From NCBI GenBank assembly GCA_004553715.1, contig SFKP01000012.1:1-21087 (forward strand): 21,087 bases of DNA, given 5' to 3'. Source of the stretch: Clostridiales bacterium (GTDB taxonomy: Bacteria; Bacillota; Clostridia; TANB77; CAG-508). Made by a program: the position numbers and the translations under genes. Positions 1-7,429 of the stretch are shown here, piece by piece (within the stretch, counting starts at the first letter, position 1; each line of letters opens with the position of its first letter). The notes beneath the pieces were generated by a model, which was not told the origin of the DNA, did no database searches, and saw nothing but the letters and a program-made list of their open reading frames with translations.

Positions 1-10
1 TTTACCTCCT
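1..10 (-). promoter_or_regulatory. Ribosome binding site of a divergent gene that starts left of the window
   Basis: The first bases read AGGAGGTAAA on the minus strand, a full Shine-Dalgarno sequence placed so that a start codon would fall just outside the left edge. Nothing of the coding sequence is visible, so its product is unknown. It implies that bases 11-160 are a divergent intergenic region. Confidence 0.55.
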
Positions 11-38
11 TCAAACTACAATGGAAACACTTAACTAT

Positions 39-67
39 ATTATACACAAACTTATTTCCGTTTTTAA
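39..67 (-). promoter_or_regulatory. Possible sigma-A promoter for the divergent gene
   Basis: On the minus strand a consensus TATAAT lies at 44-39, with TTAAAA (4 of 6 matches to TTGACA) at 67-62 and a 17-base spacer. The -35 box lies inside the inverted repeat at 56-80. Distance and direction fit the ribosome binding site at 10-5. The -35 match is weak, so this is tentative. Confidence 0.35.
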
Positions 68-80
68 GCTTTAAACGGAA
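56..80. repeat. Inverted repeat, possible operator in the divergent control region
   Basis: Arms TTCCGTTT (56-63) and AAACGGAA (73-80) are perfect reverse complements around a 9-base centre containing AAGCTT. It overlaps the -35 box of the putative minus-strand promoter and lies about 50 bases upstream of the rimP promoter. Position and symmetry suggest a repressor site for the outward gene; a hairpin is less likely because it would lie upstream of the transcript start. Confidence 0.45.
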
Positions 81-126
81 TTTCAAATGATAATTCACAA
101 TAATCACAAAAATCTTACAAAAACCC

Positions 127-155
127 TTGCATTTTCTTGAAAAAGAGTATATAAT
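127..155 (+). promoter_or_regulatory. Sigma-A promoter of the rimP-nusA-infB operon
   Basis: TTGCAT (127-132) and a perfect TATAAT (150-155) are separated by 17 bases. Transcription would start near 162, giving a leader of about 65 bases that contains the hairpin at 181-207. No other strong promoter was noticed before truB, so this probably drives the whole cluster. Confidence 0.75.
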
Positions 156-180
156 TTATTAGCAAACATAAAATAATTAC

Positions 181-207
181 AAAGAGTGGGAATAAATCCC
201 ACTCTTT
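181..207 (+). promoter_or_regulatory. Leader hairpin upstream of rimP
   Basis: A perfect 10-bp stem, AAAGAGTGGG paired with CCCACTCTTT around a 7-base loop, occupies the rimP leader and ends seven bases before the ribosome binding site (214-222). It has no long T-run, so it is a poor terminator. From memory, a GAGTGGG/CCCACTC stem before rimP recurs in other Firmicutes, which would argue for a conserved leader element; this was not checked by alignment. Confidence 0.6.
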
Positions 208-228
208 GAACTTGAAAGGAAGATAGTA

Positions 229-687
229 TTGAAAAATATTGAAGAAAAAATAGAGGCTTTAGTAGAGCCAATAATACTAAAACTTGAATATAATTTGTAT
301 GATGTTGAATACATAAAAGAAGGCAAAGATTACTTTTTAAGAATATATATAGATAGTGATTCTGGAATTTCACTAGAAGATTGTGAAAAAGTAAGTAATG
401 CTATAAATGATGTATTAGATAGTGCAAATTTAATAGAAGAGCAATATTTTCTGGAGATATCTTCACCTGGTATAGAAAGAACAATACGAAAAGATAAGCA
501 GTTAGCACAAAATATTGGTAAAGAACTAAGTATTAAATTTTTCAAACCATATAACGGAAAAAAACAGATGCAAGGCACATTAGAAAAATTTGATGAGGAA
601 AATATCTATATAAATTTAGAAAATAAAATATTAGATATACCCAAAAAAGATATTGCACAAATAAGAACAGTGTATGAATGGAATTAA
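229..687 (+). CDS. rimP: Ribosome maturation factor RimP
   Basis: The 152-residue protein has the RimP layout: an N-terminal alpha/beta domain with LRIYIDSDSGISLEDCEKVS near residues 38-57 and LEISSPGIERTIRK near 76-89, followed by a small SH3-like C-terminal domain. RimP binds the 30S subunit and assists its assembly. Its length is normal for the family (about 150). It starts with TTG, supported by GAAAGGAAG seven bases upstream; there is no in-frame ATG before the conserved region. It is first in the operon, 18 bases before nusA, which is the standard Firmicutes order. Confidence 0.95.
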   Translation: MKNIEEKIEALVEPIILKLEYNLYDVEYIKEGKDYFLRIYIDSDSGISLEDCEKVSNAINDVLDSANLIEEQYFLEISSPGIERTIRKDKQLAQNIGKELSIKFFKPYNGKKQMQGTLEKFDEENIYINLENKILDIPKKDIAQIRTVYEWN

Positions 688-705
688 GAAAGGATTGGTA
701 GAAAA

Positions 706-1824
706 ATGAAATCAATTGATAGTAAAGAATTAATTATGGCAATGGAGGAATTAGAAAAAGAAAGAGGAATTAGCAAGGCATATTTATTAGAATCATTAGA
801 AACAGCACTAGTAACAGCATATAAAAGAAACTTTGATTCAGCAGAAAATGTAAAAGTTATTATTGATGACGAAACAGGAGATATTCAAATTTTTGCACAA
901 AAAGAAGTAGTAGAAGATGTATTTGACCCAATGCTTGAAATATCATTAGAAGATGCAAAAAAATATGATAAGAAAACAGAAATTGGTAATGTAATAAATA
1001 TTGAAATCTTTCCAAAAGATTTTGGAAGAATAGCTGCACAAACGGCAAAACAAGTAATGCTACAAAAAATAAGAGAAGCAGAACGCGACATTATATACAC
1101 AGAATATAATGACAGAAAAGGAGAAATTGTTTCTGGAATAGTTCAAAAAAATGAAAAAGGAACAGTTATATTAGACTTAGGAAAACTTGAAGGAATAATG
1201 CCATTAAAAGATCAAATACCTACAGAAACCTATAAAGTAAATGATAAAGTAAAAGCGTATGTAGTTGGAGTGGAAAAAGGATTAAAAGGTGTACCACAAG
1301 TATTTGTTTCAAGAAGTAATCCAGACTTTGTAAAAAAATTATTTGAATTTGAAATACCAGAAATATATGAAGGATTAATAGAAATAAAGAGCGTATCTCG
1401 TGATCCAGGAAACAGAAGTAAAGTTGCAGTATATTCTACAAACGAAGATATAGACCCAGTAGGTTCATGTGTAGGACCAAAAGGAATAAGAATTCAAAAT
1501 ATAATAAATGAATTAAAAGGTGAAAAAATAGATGTAATTGAATGGAGCGAGGATCCTGCAACATATATATCTGCTGCATTGTTACCAGCACAGGTTATGG
1601 CAGTAGATGTGAAAGAAGAAGAAAAATTTGCACAAGTAATAGTACCAGATAATCAATTATCACTTGCAATTGGTAAAGCTGGTCAAAACGCAAGACTAGC
1701 AGCAAGACTTACAAATTGGAAAATAGATATAAAAAGTGAATCACAATTTAGAGCTTTACTAGAACAAAGCGAAAAAATGAGTAGCGAAGAAGTAAATAAT
1801 GAAGAAGAGGTAGTAGAAGAATAG
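706..1824 (+). CDS. nusA: Transcription termination/antitermination factor NusA
   Basis: NusA binds RNA polymerase and nascent RNA and controls pausing, termination and antitermination. The 372 residues match the short Gram-positive form (about 370), which lacks the C-terminal acidic repeats of E. coli NusA. Visible parts are the N-terminal polymerase-binding domain (1-125), an S1 domain from about 138 (GEIVSGIVQKNEKGTVILDL), and two KH domains with GPKGIRIQNI near 256 and IGKAGQNARLAARL near 321. The tail is acidic. The ATG follows AGAAAGGA. It ends one base before the ylxR start, so the two are probably translationally coupled. Confidence 0.97.
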   Translation: MKSIDSKELIMAMEELEKERGISKAYLLESLETALVTAYKRNFDSAENVKVIIDDETGDIQIFAQKEVVEDVFDPMLEISLEDAKKYDKKTEIGNVINIEIFPKDFGRIAAQTAKQVMLQKIREAERDIIYTEYNDRKGEIVSGIVQKNEKGTVILDLGKLEGIMPLKDQIPTETYKVNDKVKAYVVGVEKGLKGVPQVFVSRSNPDFVKKLFEFEIPEIYEGLIEIKSVSRDPGNRSKVAVYSTNEDIDPVGSCVGPKGIRIQNIINELKGEKIDVIEWSEDPATYISAALLPAQVMAVDVKEEEKFAQVIVPDNQLSLAIGKAGQNARLAARLTNWKIDIKSESQFRALLEQSEKMSSEEVNNEEEVVEE

Positions 1825-1825
1825 T

Positions 1826-2102
1826 ATGAAAAAAGTTGTACAAAGAATGTGCATAGCTTGTAATGAGAAAAAAGATAAGAAAGAATTAATAAGAATTGTT
1901 TTAAACAAAGAAGGTGTAATTCGGCATAGATAAAACTGGAAAGCAAGCCGGTAGAGGGGCATATATATGTTGTAATGAAGATTGTTTAAATAAAGCAATT
2001 AAAACAAAAAAGTTAGAAAGAGCATTAAATGTTAGCATCGATGAAAAAATATATAATGATTTAAGGGGTGTAATTATTGATAGTTCAAAACAAAATGATT
2101 AA
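1826..2102 (+). CDS. ylxR: YlxR (DUF448) RNA-binding protein, read through a +1 frameshift at CGG
   Basis: YlxR is a small RNA-binding protein of the nusA operon; in B. subtilis it has been linked to RNase P control (RnpM). From ATG 1826 the frame gives MKKVVQRMCIACNEKK and continues to LNKEGVI, with the CxxC typical of the family. It then meets CGG at 1922-1924 and stops at TAA 1931. Skipping C1922 moves into the frame that gives GIDKTGKQAGRGAYICC, the hallmark K-x-x-GRGAY motif, and runs to TAA 2100-2102. The joined product is 91 residues, the normal size, and the spacing around the joint fits one residue for CGGC. An AAGGTG sequence lies five bases before the CGG. Either programmed frameshifting, a real disruption or a one-base error would explain it. 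It was not interrupted by any insertion. Confidence 0.85.
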
Positions 2103-2134
2103 AATGAACAACAAAATTAATGGGGGTGATATAA

Positions 2135-5065
2135 TTGGCTAAAATAAAAATACATGAAATAGCTAAAAAAATAGGGGTAACTAATAAAGATGTGTTAGAC
2201 AAAGCAGCAGAGTTAGGAATAAAGGCAACATCACATTTAAATGCAATAGAAGAATCAGAAGCAAAAAAAATAGAAAAGGAGTTTTCAAGAGCATCAAATC
2301 CTGTAAAAAAGGAAGTAAAAGAGAAAAATGATAATCCAGTAATTATTAGAAGAGAAGTAATTGTATCAGAAAATCCTCCAAAACAACAGGAAAATACAAA
2401 AAAATCAAAGGAACCAGCTAAATCTGTGGGGTTTGTAGAGCATGAAAGAAAAAAAGATTTTAATATAGTTTATAGAAATAAACCTAATAAGCCAATGACA
2501 GTTAGTGAGCTTTTTGGCAAAAAGGAAGAACCAAAAGTAGTAGAGCCAAAACCTGTAGAAAAAATAGAAGAGGTTATAGATAAACAAAATGTTGAGAATA
2601 AAGAACCCCTTGTAAAAGTAAAGTCCACAGAAAAAGTAGAGCAAAACAATAATTACCAAAAACAATATAATAGAGATGGTCAAAACAGTAATTATCAAAA
2701 GCAATATAATAAAGATGGCCAAAACAATGATTATCAAAGACAATATAATAGAGATAGTCAAAACAATAATTATCAAAGGCAATATAATAGAGATGGGCAA
2801 AATAATAATTATCAAAGACAATATAATAGAGATGGGCAAAACAATAATTATCAAAGACAATATAATAGAGATGGGCAAAATAATAACCAAAGACCATATA
2901 ACAGAGATAGAAATGGCCAATATAATAATAGAAACGGCAATAATAATGGGTACAATAACAACTACAAAAGACCACTTGATGAAAGAGGTATTGAAAAGAA
3001 TATCAAAAATATCATGTCTGTTGACATAGTTGAAAAGGAAAATGTTAGAGAATATGGCAATAAACAAATTGATAAACAAAAAAACAATAGATATGAAGAA
3101 AACAAAACTAACAAAAAAACAGGAAAATCAAGAAAAAATGGTTTTGATGAAATAAATAGCCAAAAATTAAAATCATTAAGACAAGAAGATAGATTATCTA
3201 ATATGTTTAATGAAGGTTCAATGCTTGATTATTATGATTTAACAACAACAAGAGGAAAAAGAAACAAAAAAAGAATAAGTGATGATGGAGAAAGAAATAA
3301 ACAAAAAATATTTGAATTAACAGATATTACTATTCCAGATCCTATTTCTGTAAAAGATTTAAGTAATGAATTAAAAAAGACAAGCGGAGAAATAATAAAA
3401 AAGTTATTGGATTTCGGAATAATGGCAACAATAAATAATGAATTAGATTTTGATACAGCATTTTTAGTAGCACAAGAATTTGGAATAACAGCACATAAAA
3501 AAGAGATTATAACAGATGAAGAAATTCTATTTGATGAGAGTGAAGATAAAGCAGAAGATTTAGTTCCAAGACCACCAGTAATAGTAGTTATGGGGCATGT
3601 AGACCATGGTAAAACATCACTTCTAGATGCTGTTAGATCAACCAATGTAATTGAAGGAGAAGCGGGAGGAATTACTCAAGCAATAGGAGCATACAAAGTA
3701 GAAATTAATGGAAGAGAAATAACTTTTTTAGATACACCAGGACACGAGGCATTTACTGCAATGCGTGCAAGAGGAGCACAAGTAACAGATATTGCAATAT
3801 TAGTTGTTGCTGCAAATGATGGGGTTATGCCACAAACTGTTGAAGCTATAAACCATGCAAAAGCAGCGGATATTCCAATTATAGTTGCAGTAAATAAAAT
3901 AGATGTAGAAGGAGCAAATGTAGATAAAGTAAAACAAGACCTTATGGCTTATGGATTAGTTCCAGAAGAATGGGGTGGAGATACTATTTATGTTCCAATT
4001 TCTGCAAAGAAAAAAATAAATATTGACACATTATTAGAAATGGTTCTATTAGTTGCAGATATGAAGGAATTAAAAGCAAATCCACATAAACAAGCAAAAG
4101 GTGTTGTAATAGAAGCAAGACTTGATAAAACAAAAGGACCAGTAGCAACGATGCTTGTACAAAGAGGAACATTAGATGTAGGTGATACAATTTTAGTAGG
4201 TTCTACAATTGGAAAAATTAGAACTATGACAGATGACAAAGGCAAACGCGTAAAAAAAGCAGGACCATCTACACCAGTTGAAGTAACAGGATTTACAGAA
4301 GTTCCAGAAGCTGGCGAAACTTTCTATGAAGTAAAAGATGAAAAAACAGCAAAACACTTAATGGAAAGAAGAAAACGCCAAGCAAGAGATAAATTATTAA
4401 ATGCAAATACAAGAGTAACTTTAGATGATTTATTTAGTCAAATCGAAAAAGGAAACCTAAAACAATTAAATTTAATTGTAAAAGCAGATGTACAAGGTTC
4501 TGTAGAAGCTGTAAAACAATCACTTGAAAAATTATCTAATGATGAAGTTAAGGTAAGAGTAATACATGCAAATGTAGGTGCAGTAACAGAAACAGATGTG
4601 ACTCTTGCGAAAGTATCAAAAGCAATTATTATTGCATTTAATGTAAGACCAGAACCTCTTGCAAAAGAAAGAGCAGATAAAGATGAAGTAGAAATAAAAA
4701 CATATTCTGTTATTTACAATGCAATTGATGATGTTGCAGCAGCTATGAAAGGAATGTTAGACCCAGTATTTAAAGAAACAATTATTGGAACTGCAGAAGT
4801 AAGACAAACATTTAAAATTTCTAATGTTGGAACAGTTGCTGGTTGCTATATTACAAATGGTAAAGTTGCAAGAAATGCAGGAGTAAGAGTAATAAGAGAT
4901 AATGTTGTAATACATGATGGAAAACTTATTTCTTTAAAGAGAATGAAAGATGATGCAAAAGAAGTTGCAACTGGATTTGAATGTGGAATTCAAATTGAAA
5001 ACTTTAACGACATTAAAGAAGGAGACATAATAGAAGCATATATAATGGAACAAGTAAAACAATAA
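2135..5065 (+). CDS. infB: Translation initiation factor IF-2
   Basis: IF-2 is the GTPase that brings initiator fMet-tRNA to the 30S subunit and promotes 50S joining. The 976-residue protein has an IF2-N module at 1-50 (KIHEIAKKIGVTNKDVLDKA), a long Lys/Asn/Gln-rich linker with 13-residue repeats (171-248), a second IF2-N module near 399-450, and the G domain: GHVDHGKT (487-494), DTPGHE (533), NKID (587), SAK (623). Domains II-IV follow to the end. It starts with TTG, supported by GGGGGTGAT; the nearby ATG at 2104 is out of frame. The usual preceding gene ylxQ (L7Ae-like) is missing, and ylxR ends 32 bases upstream. Confidence 0.97.
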   Translation: MAKIKIHEIAKKIGVTNKDVLDKAAELGIKATSHLNAIEESEAKKIEKEFSRASNPVKKEVKEKNDNPVIIRREVIVSENPPKQQENTKKSKEPAKSVGFVEHERKKDFNIVYRNKPNKPMTVSELFGKKEEPKVVEPKPVEKIEEVIDKQNVENKEPLVKVKSTEKVEQNNNYQKQYNRDGQNSNYQKQYNKDGQNNDYQRQYNRDSQNNNYQRQYNRDGQNNNYQRQYNRDGQNNNYQRQYNRDGQNNNQRPYNRDRNGQYNNRNGNNNGYNNNYKRPLDERGIEKNIKNIMSVDIVEKENVREYGNKQIDKQKNNRYEENKTNKKTGKSRKNGFDEINSQKLKSLRQEDRLSNMFNEGSMLDYYDLTTTRGKRNKKRISDDGERNKQKIFELTDITIPDPISVKDLSNELKKTSGEIIKKLLDFGIMATINNELDFDTAFLVAQEFGITAHKKEIITDEEILFDESEDKAEDLVPRPPVIVVMGHVDHGKTSLLDAVRSTNVIEGEAGGITQAIGAYKVEINGREITFLDTPGHEAFTAMRARGAQVTDIAILVVAANDGVMPQTVEAINHAKAADIPIIVAVNKIDVEGANVDKVKQDLMAYGLVPEEWGGDTIYVPISAKKKINIDTLLEMVLLVADMKELKANPHKQAKGVVIEARLDKTKGPVATMLVQRGTLDVGDTILVGSTIGKIRTMTDDKGKRVKKAGPSTPVEVTGFTEVPEAGETFYEVKDEKTAKHLMERRKRQARDKLLNANTRVTLDDLFSQIEKGNLKQLNLIVKADVQGSVEAVKQSLEKLSNDEVKVRVIHANVGAVTETDVTLAKVSKAIIIAFNVRPEPLAKERADKDEVEIKTYSVIYNAIDDVAAAMKGMLDPVFKETIIGTAEVRQTFKISNVGTVAGCYITNGKVARNAGVRVIRDNVVIHDGKLISLKRMKDDAKEVATGFECGIQIENFNDIKEGDIIEAYIMEQVKQ
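2645..2908 (+). repeat. 39-bp in-frame tandem repeats in the IF-2 linker
   Basis: Six consecutive 39-bp units (2645-2878) encode the 13-residue motif NNNYQRQYNRDGQ with few substitutions, followed by a partial unit to 2908 that has lost the Tyr codon. The last three full units are almost identical at DNA level, which points to recent expansion by slippage or unequal recombination. The linker between IF2-N modules is variable in the family and needs no fixed length, so the repeats are probably neutral or tune linker length. Confidence 0.9.
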
Positions 5066-5121
5066 TATTAAAAAAGGCTTCTTTTATGTGAGTAACAAGA
5101 ATTTAGGAGTATTTAAAAAAT

Positions 5122-5484
5122 ATGAAAAAACAAAGTAATCGATTAGAAAAGGTTAATGAAGAATTAAAAAGGGAGCTTAGTAATATAATAAACTATGAAG
5201 TGAAAAATTCAAATGTGACCGGGATGGTTAGTGTGACAGAAGTAAAAGTTTCACCAGACTTAAGGTATGCTAAAGTAAGTGTCAGTATTTTAAATTCAAA
5301 AAATATCAAACAAACATTAGCAGGACTAAAAGCTGCATCAGGTTATATGAGAAGCAGATTAGCAGAAAAAGTAAATTTAAGGGTAACACCAGAATTAGTA
5401 TTTGAATTAGATGAATCTTTAAAATATGGAGAAAAGATTGACAAAATTTTAGAAGATATTATGAAAGACTTAAAAGAGGATTAA
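5122..5484 (+). CDS. rbfA: Ribosome-binding factor A
   Basis: RbfA is a cold-shock-associated KH-fold protein that binds immature 30S subunits and helps 16S rRNA 5'-end maturation. The 120 residues match the family length. Features seen are the N-terminal helix (NRLEKVNEELKRELSNII), the strand TEVKVSPDLRYAKVSVSI near 40-57, and the C-terminal LRVTPELVFELDESLKYGEKIDKIL with the family's TP-x-L-x-F motif. It lies 56 bases after infB in the conserved order. Its ribosome binding site (AGGAG, 5105-5109) sits 12 bases before the ATG, slightly long. Confidence 0.95.
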   Translation: MKKQSNRLEKVNEELKRELSNIINYEVKNSNVTGMVSVTEVKVSPDLRYAKVSVSILNSKNIKQTLAGLKAASGYMRSRLAEKVNLRVTPELVFELDESLKYGEKIDKILEDIMKDLKED

Positions 5485-5521
5485 ATTTACTTTTAGAAAA
5501 AATAAGGTTGAAAATAATTAC

Positions 5522-5542
5522 AATTTTGGTTGTGTCAAAATT
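5522..5542 (+). other. Weak hairpin between rbfA and nrnA
   Basis: AATTTTG and CAAAATT pair around a 7-base loop in the 97-base gap, followed by a T-rich but interrupted stretch. It could be a weak attenuator or chance in AT-rich DNA. Confidence 0.25.
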
Positions 5543-5590
5543 TAATTCTTTTCTAACCAAGTTTGTAGATTAGGAAGGAATGTGAACATA

Positions 5591-6544
5591 ATGACTTTAG
5601 ATAGTATTATAAATGAGATAAATAATGCCAAGACACTTGTAATATTAACACATATGAACCCAGATGGAGATGCAATAGGAAGTAGCTTAGCTTTGTATTG
5701 TTCATTACTAAAGCTCAAAAAAGATGTTGATGTTATAGTGCCAGAACATTCTAGCATATATAATTTTTTACCTCGAATTAACGATTTAAAAAAAGAACCA
5801 ACAAAAGAGCAATATGATATAGCCATTGCATTAGATTGTGGAGATATTAAAAGATTAAATGGATTTTCTGAAAGTTTTGAAAATGCCAAATGTAAAATAT
5901 CAATTGACCATCATGAAATAAATACTATGTTTGCAGACTATAATTTCGTAAACCCAGCTTCACCTGCGTGTGCACAAATATTAATAACAGTAATTGAAGC
6001 ATTAGGTGTCGAAATTGATAATGAGATAGGAACATGCCTTTTAACAGGTATCTTAACAGATACAGGTGGATTTAAATATCCAGCAACAAGTGCAGAAACT
6101 TTTGAGTTTACAGCAGAACTATTACGAAAAGGAGTAAAAGTATCTGATATATATAAAAGAGTTTTACAAACAATTTCAAAAAAACGCTTTGAACTAAGGA
6201 AAGTAGCAATAAATAGATTAGAACTTTTAGAAAATGGAAAAATAGCTTTTACATATATTACAAATAAAGATATGGAAACTGTAGAGGCAGAAGAGGGTGA
6301 CCATGAAGGGATAGTTGATATTGGCAGAGATATAGAAGGAGTAGAAGTTTCTATATTCTTAAAAGAAACTGAAGATGGAACCTATAAAATATCACTAAGA
6401 TCTAATGAATATGTAAATGTAGCAGATATTGCACTATTATTTAATGGTGGTGGACACATAAGAGCTGCAGGTGGTTCAATTACAGGTACAATAGAGCAAT
6501 CAAAAGAGCGATTAGTTGCAGAATGTAAAAAACATTTAAAATAG
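5591..6544 (+). CDS. nrnA: DHH-family nanoRNase / pAp phosphatase NrnA
   Basis: NrnA degrades 2-5 nt RNAs and dephosphorylates pAp in Firmicutes, standing in for oligoribonuclease. With ATG 5591 the protein has 317 residues, the usual length. The DHH metal-binding motifs are visible: HMNPDGDAIGS (from 21), ALDCGD, IDHHEIN (DHH at 106-108), LTGILTDTGG, and the DHHA1 glycine-rich GGGHIRAAGG (from 286). A GTG at 5582 is in frame, but it is only three bases from AGGAAGG, so the ATG is preferred although its spacing (about 12) is long. A two-codon ATG-TGA overlaps this GTG. nrnA between rbfA and truB is the common Firmicutes order. Confidence 0.93.
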   Translation: MTLDSIINEINNAKTLVILTHMNPDGDAIGSSLALYCSLLKLKKDVDVIVPEHSSIYNFLPRINDLKKEPTKEQYDIAIALDCGDIKRLNGFSESFENAKCKISIDHHEINTMFADYNFVNPASPACAQILITVIEALGVEIDNEIGTCLLTGILTDTGGFKYPATSAETFEFTAELLRKGVKVSDIYKRVLQTISKKRFELRKVAINRLELLENGKIAFTYITNKDMETVEAEEGDHEGIVDIGRDIEGVEVSIFLKETEDGTYKISLRSNEYVNVADIALLFNGGGHIRAAGGSITGTIEQSKERLVAECKKHLK

Positions 6545-6559
6545 TAAAGGAAGCAAAAT

Positions 6560-7426
6560 ATGGAGGGTGTATTAATAATAAACAAACCAAAGGATTTTTC
6601 TTCTCATGATGTTGTAAATGTTTTAAGAAAAGAATTAAATACGAAAAAGGTGGGGCATACCGGAACTTTAGATCCTAAAGCAACAGGAGTTTTACCAATA
6701 TTAATAGGAAATGCAACAAAAATTTCCAAATATTTAGTAGAACATGATAAGACATATAGTGTAGTAATGGAGCTAGGTACAAGAACAGATACATTAGATA
6801 GTGAAGGAAAAATTCTAGAAACTAGAAAAGTAGAAACATTAGATGAGGAAAAAATTAAAGAGGTTTTATCTAGTTTCCTAGGTAAACAAAAGCAGATTCC
6901 ACCAATGTATTCGGCAATTAAGATAAATGGAAAGAAAGCTTATGAATATGCAAGAAATGGACAAGTTGTAGAAATTACTCCTAGAGAAATAGAAATTTAT
7001 GAAATGAAATTTAAAAAATATTTTGACAATCAAATATCATTTATAGTAAAATGTTCAAAAGGAACATATATTAGAACTTTATGCCAAGATATTGCCGAAA
7101 GGTTAGGCACTATTGCATATATGAAGGAATTGCAAAGAACAGATGTAGATATATTTAATATAAAAGATGCAATCTCAATAGATGATATAAAAAATAAGAA
7201 AAAAGATGTAAAAGAAGCGATTATTTCAATAGAAGAGGTATTTAGCAAAAACGGAAAGATTGTTTTAGCAGATGAAAAATTACAATATTTCTTAAATGGA
7301 GTAAAATTAACTTTTGATATGCAAGATGGCATATACAGAGTATATCAGAAAAATAAATTTATAGGGTTAGGGATTCTAGAGAAAAAACTACTAAAAAGAG
7401 ATGTAATAGTAGAAGGAGAGATTTAA
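6560..7426 (+). CDS. truB: tRNA pseudouridine-55 synthase TruB
   Basis: TruB makes pseudouridine 55 in the T-loop of tRNAs. The 288-residue protein begins with GVLIINKPKDFSSHDVV and carries the catalytic motif GHTGTLDPKATGVLPI, with the nucleophile Asp at residue 38. KQIPPMYSAIKINGKKAYEYAR and KCSKGTYIRTLCQDIAERLG are the other family blocks. The C-terminal 60 residues correspond to the short Gram-positive RNA-binding tail. It starts 15 bases after nrnA. ribF, which usually follows truB, is absent; a membrane protein follows three bases after the stop. Confidence 0.96.
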   Translation: MEGVLIINKPKDFSSHDVVNVLRKELNTKKVGHTGTLDPKATGVLPILIGNATKISKYLVEHDKTYSVVMELGTRTDTLDSEGKILETRKVETLDEEKIKEVLSSFLGKQKQIPPMYSAIKINGKKAYEYARNGQVVEITPREIEIYEMKFKKYFDNQISFIVKCSKGTYIRTLCQDIAERLGTIAYMKELQRTDVDIFNIKDAISIDDIKNKKKDVKEAIISIEEVFSKNGKIVLADEKLQYFLNGVKLTFDMQDGIYRVYQKNKFIGLGILEKKLLKRDVIVEGEI

Positions 7427-7429
7427 AAA

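Noticed and set aside
1922..1924. Simple reassignment of CGG to another amino acid
   Set aside because: Any in-frame reading of CGG still runs into TAA 1931 in ylxR and TGA 13814 in rbgA; only a change of frame restores the proteins.
2645..2908. CRISPR-like array
   Set aside because: The units are directly contiguous, in frame and coding; there are no unique spacers.
2405..3079. Long minus-strand frames opposite infB
   Set aside because: They are antisense shadows of the Asn/Gln repeats and encode only Ile/Leu/Tyr-rich low-complexity sequence.
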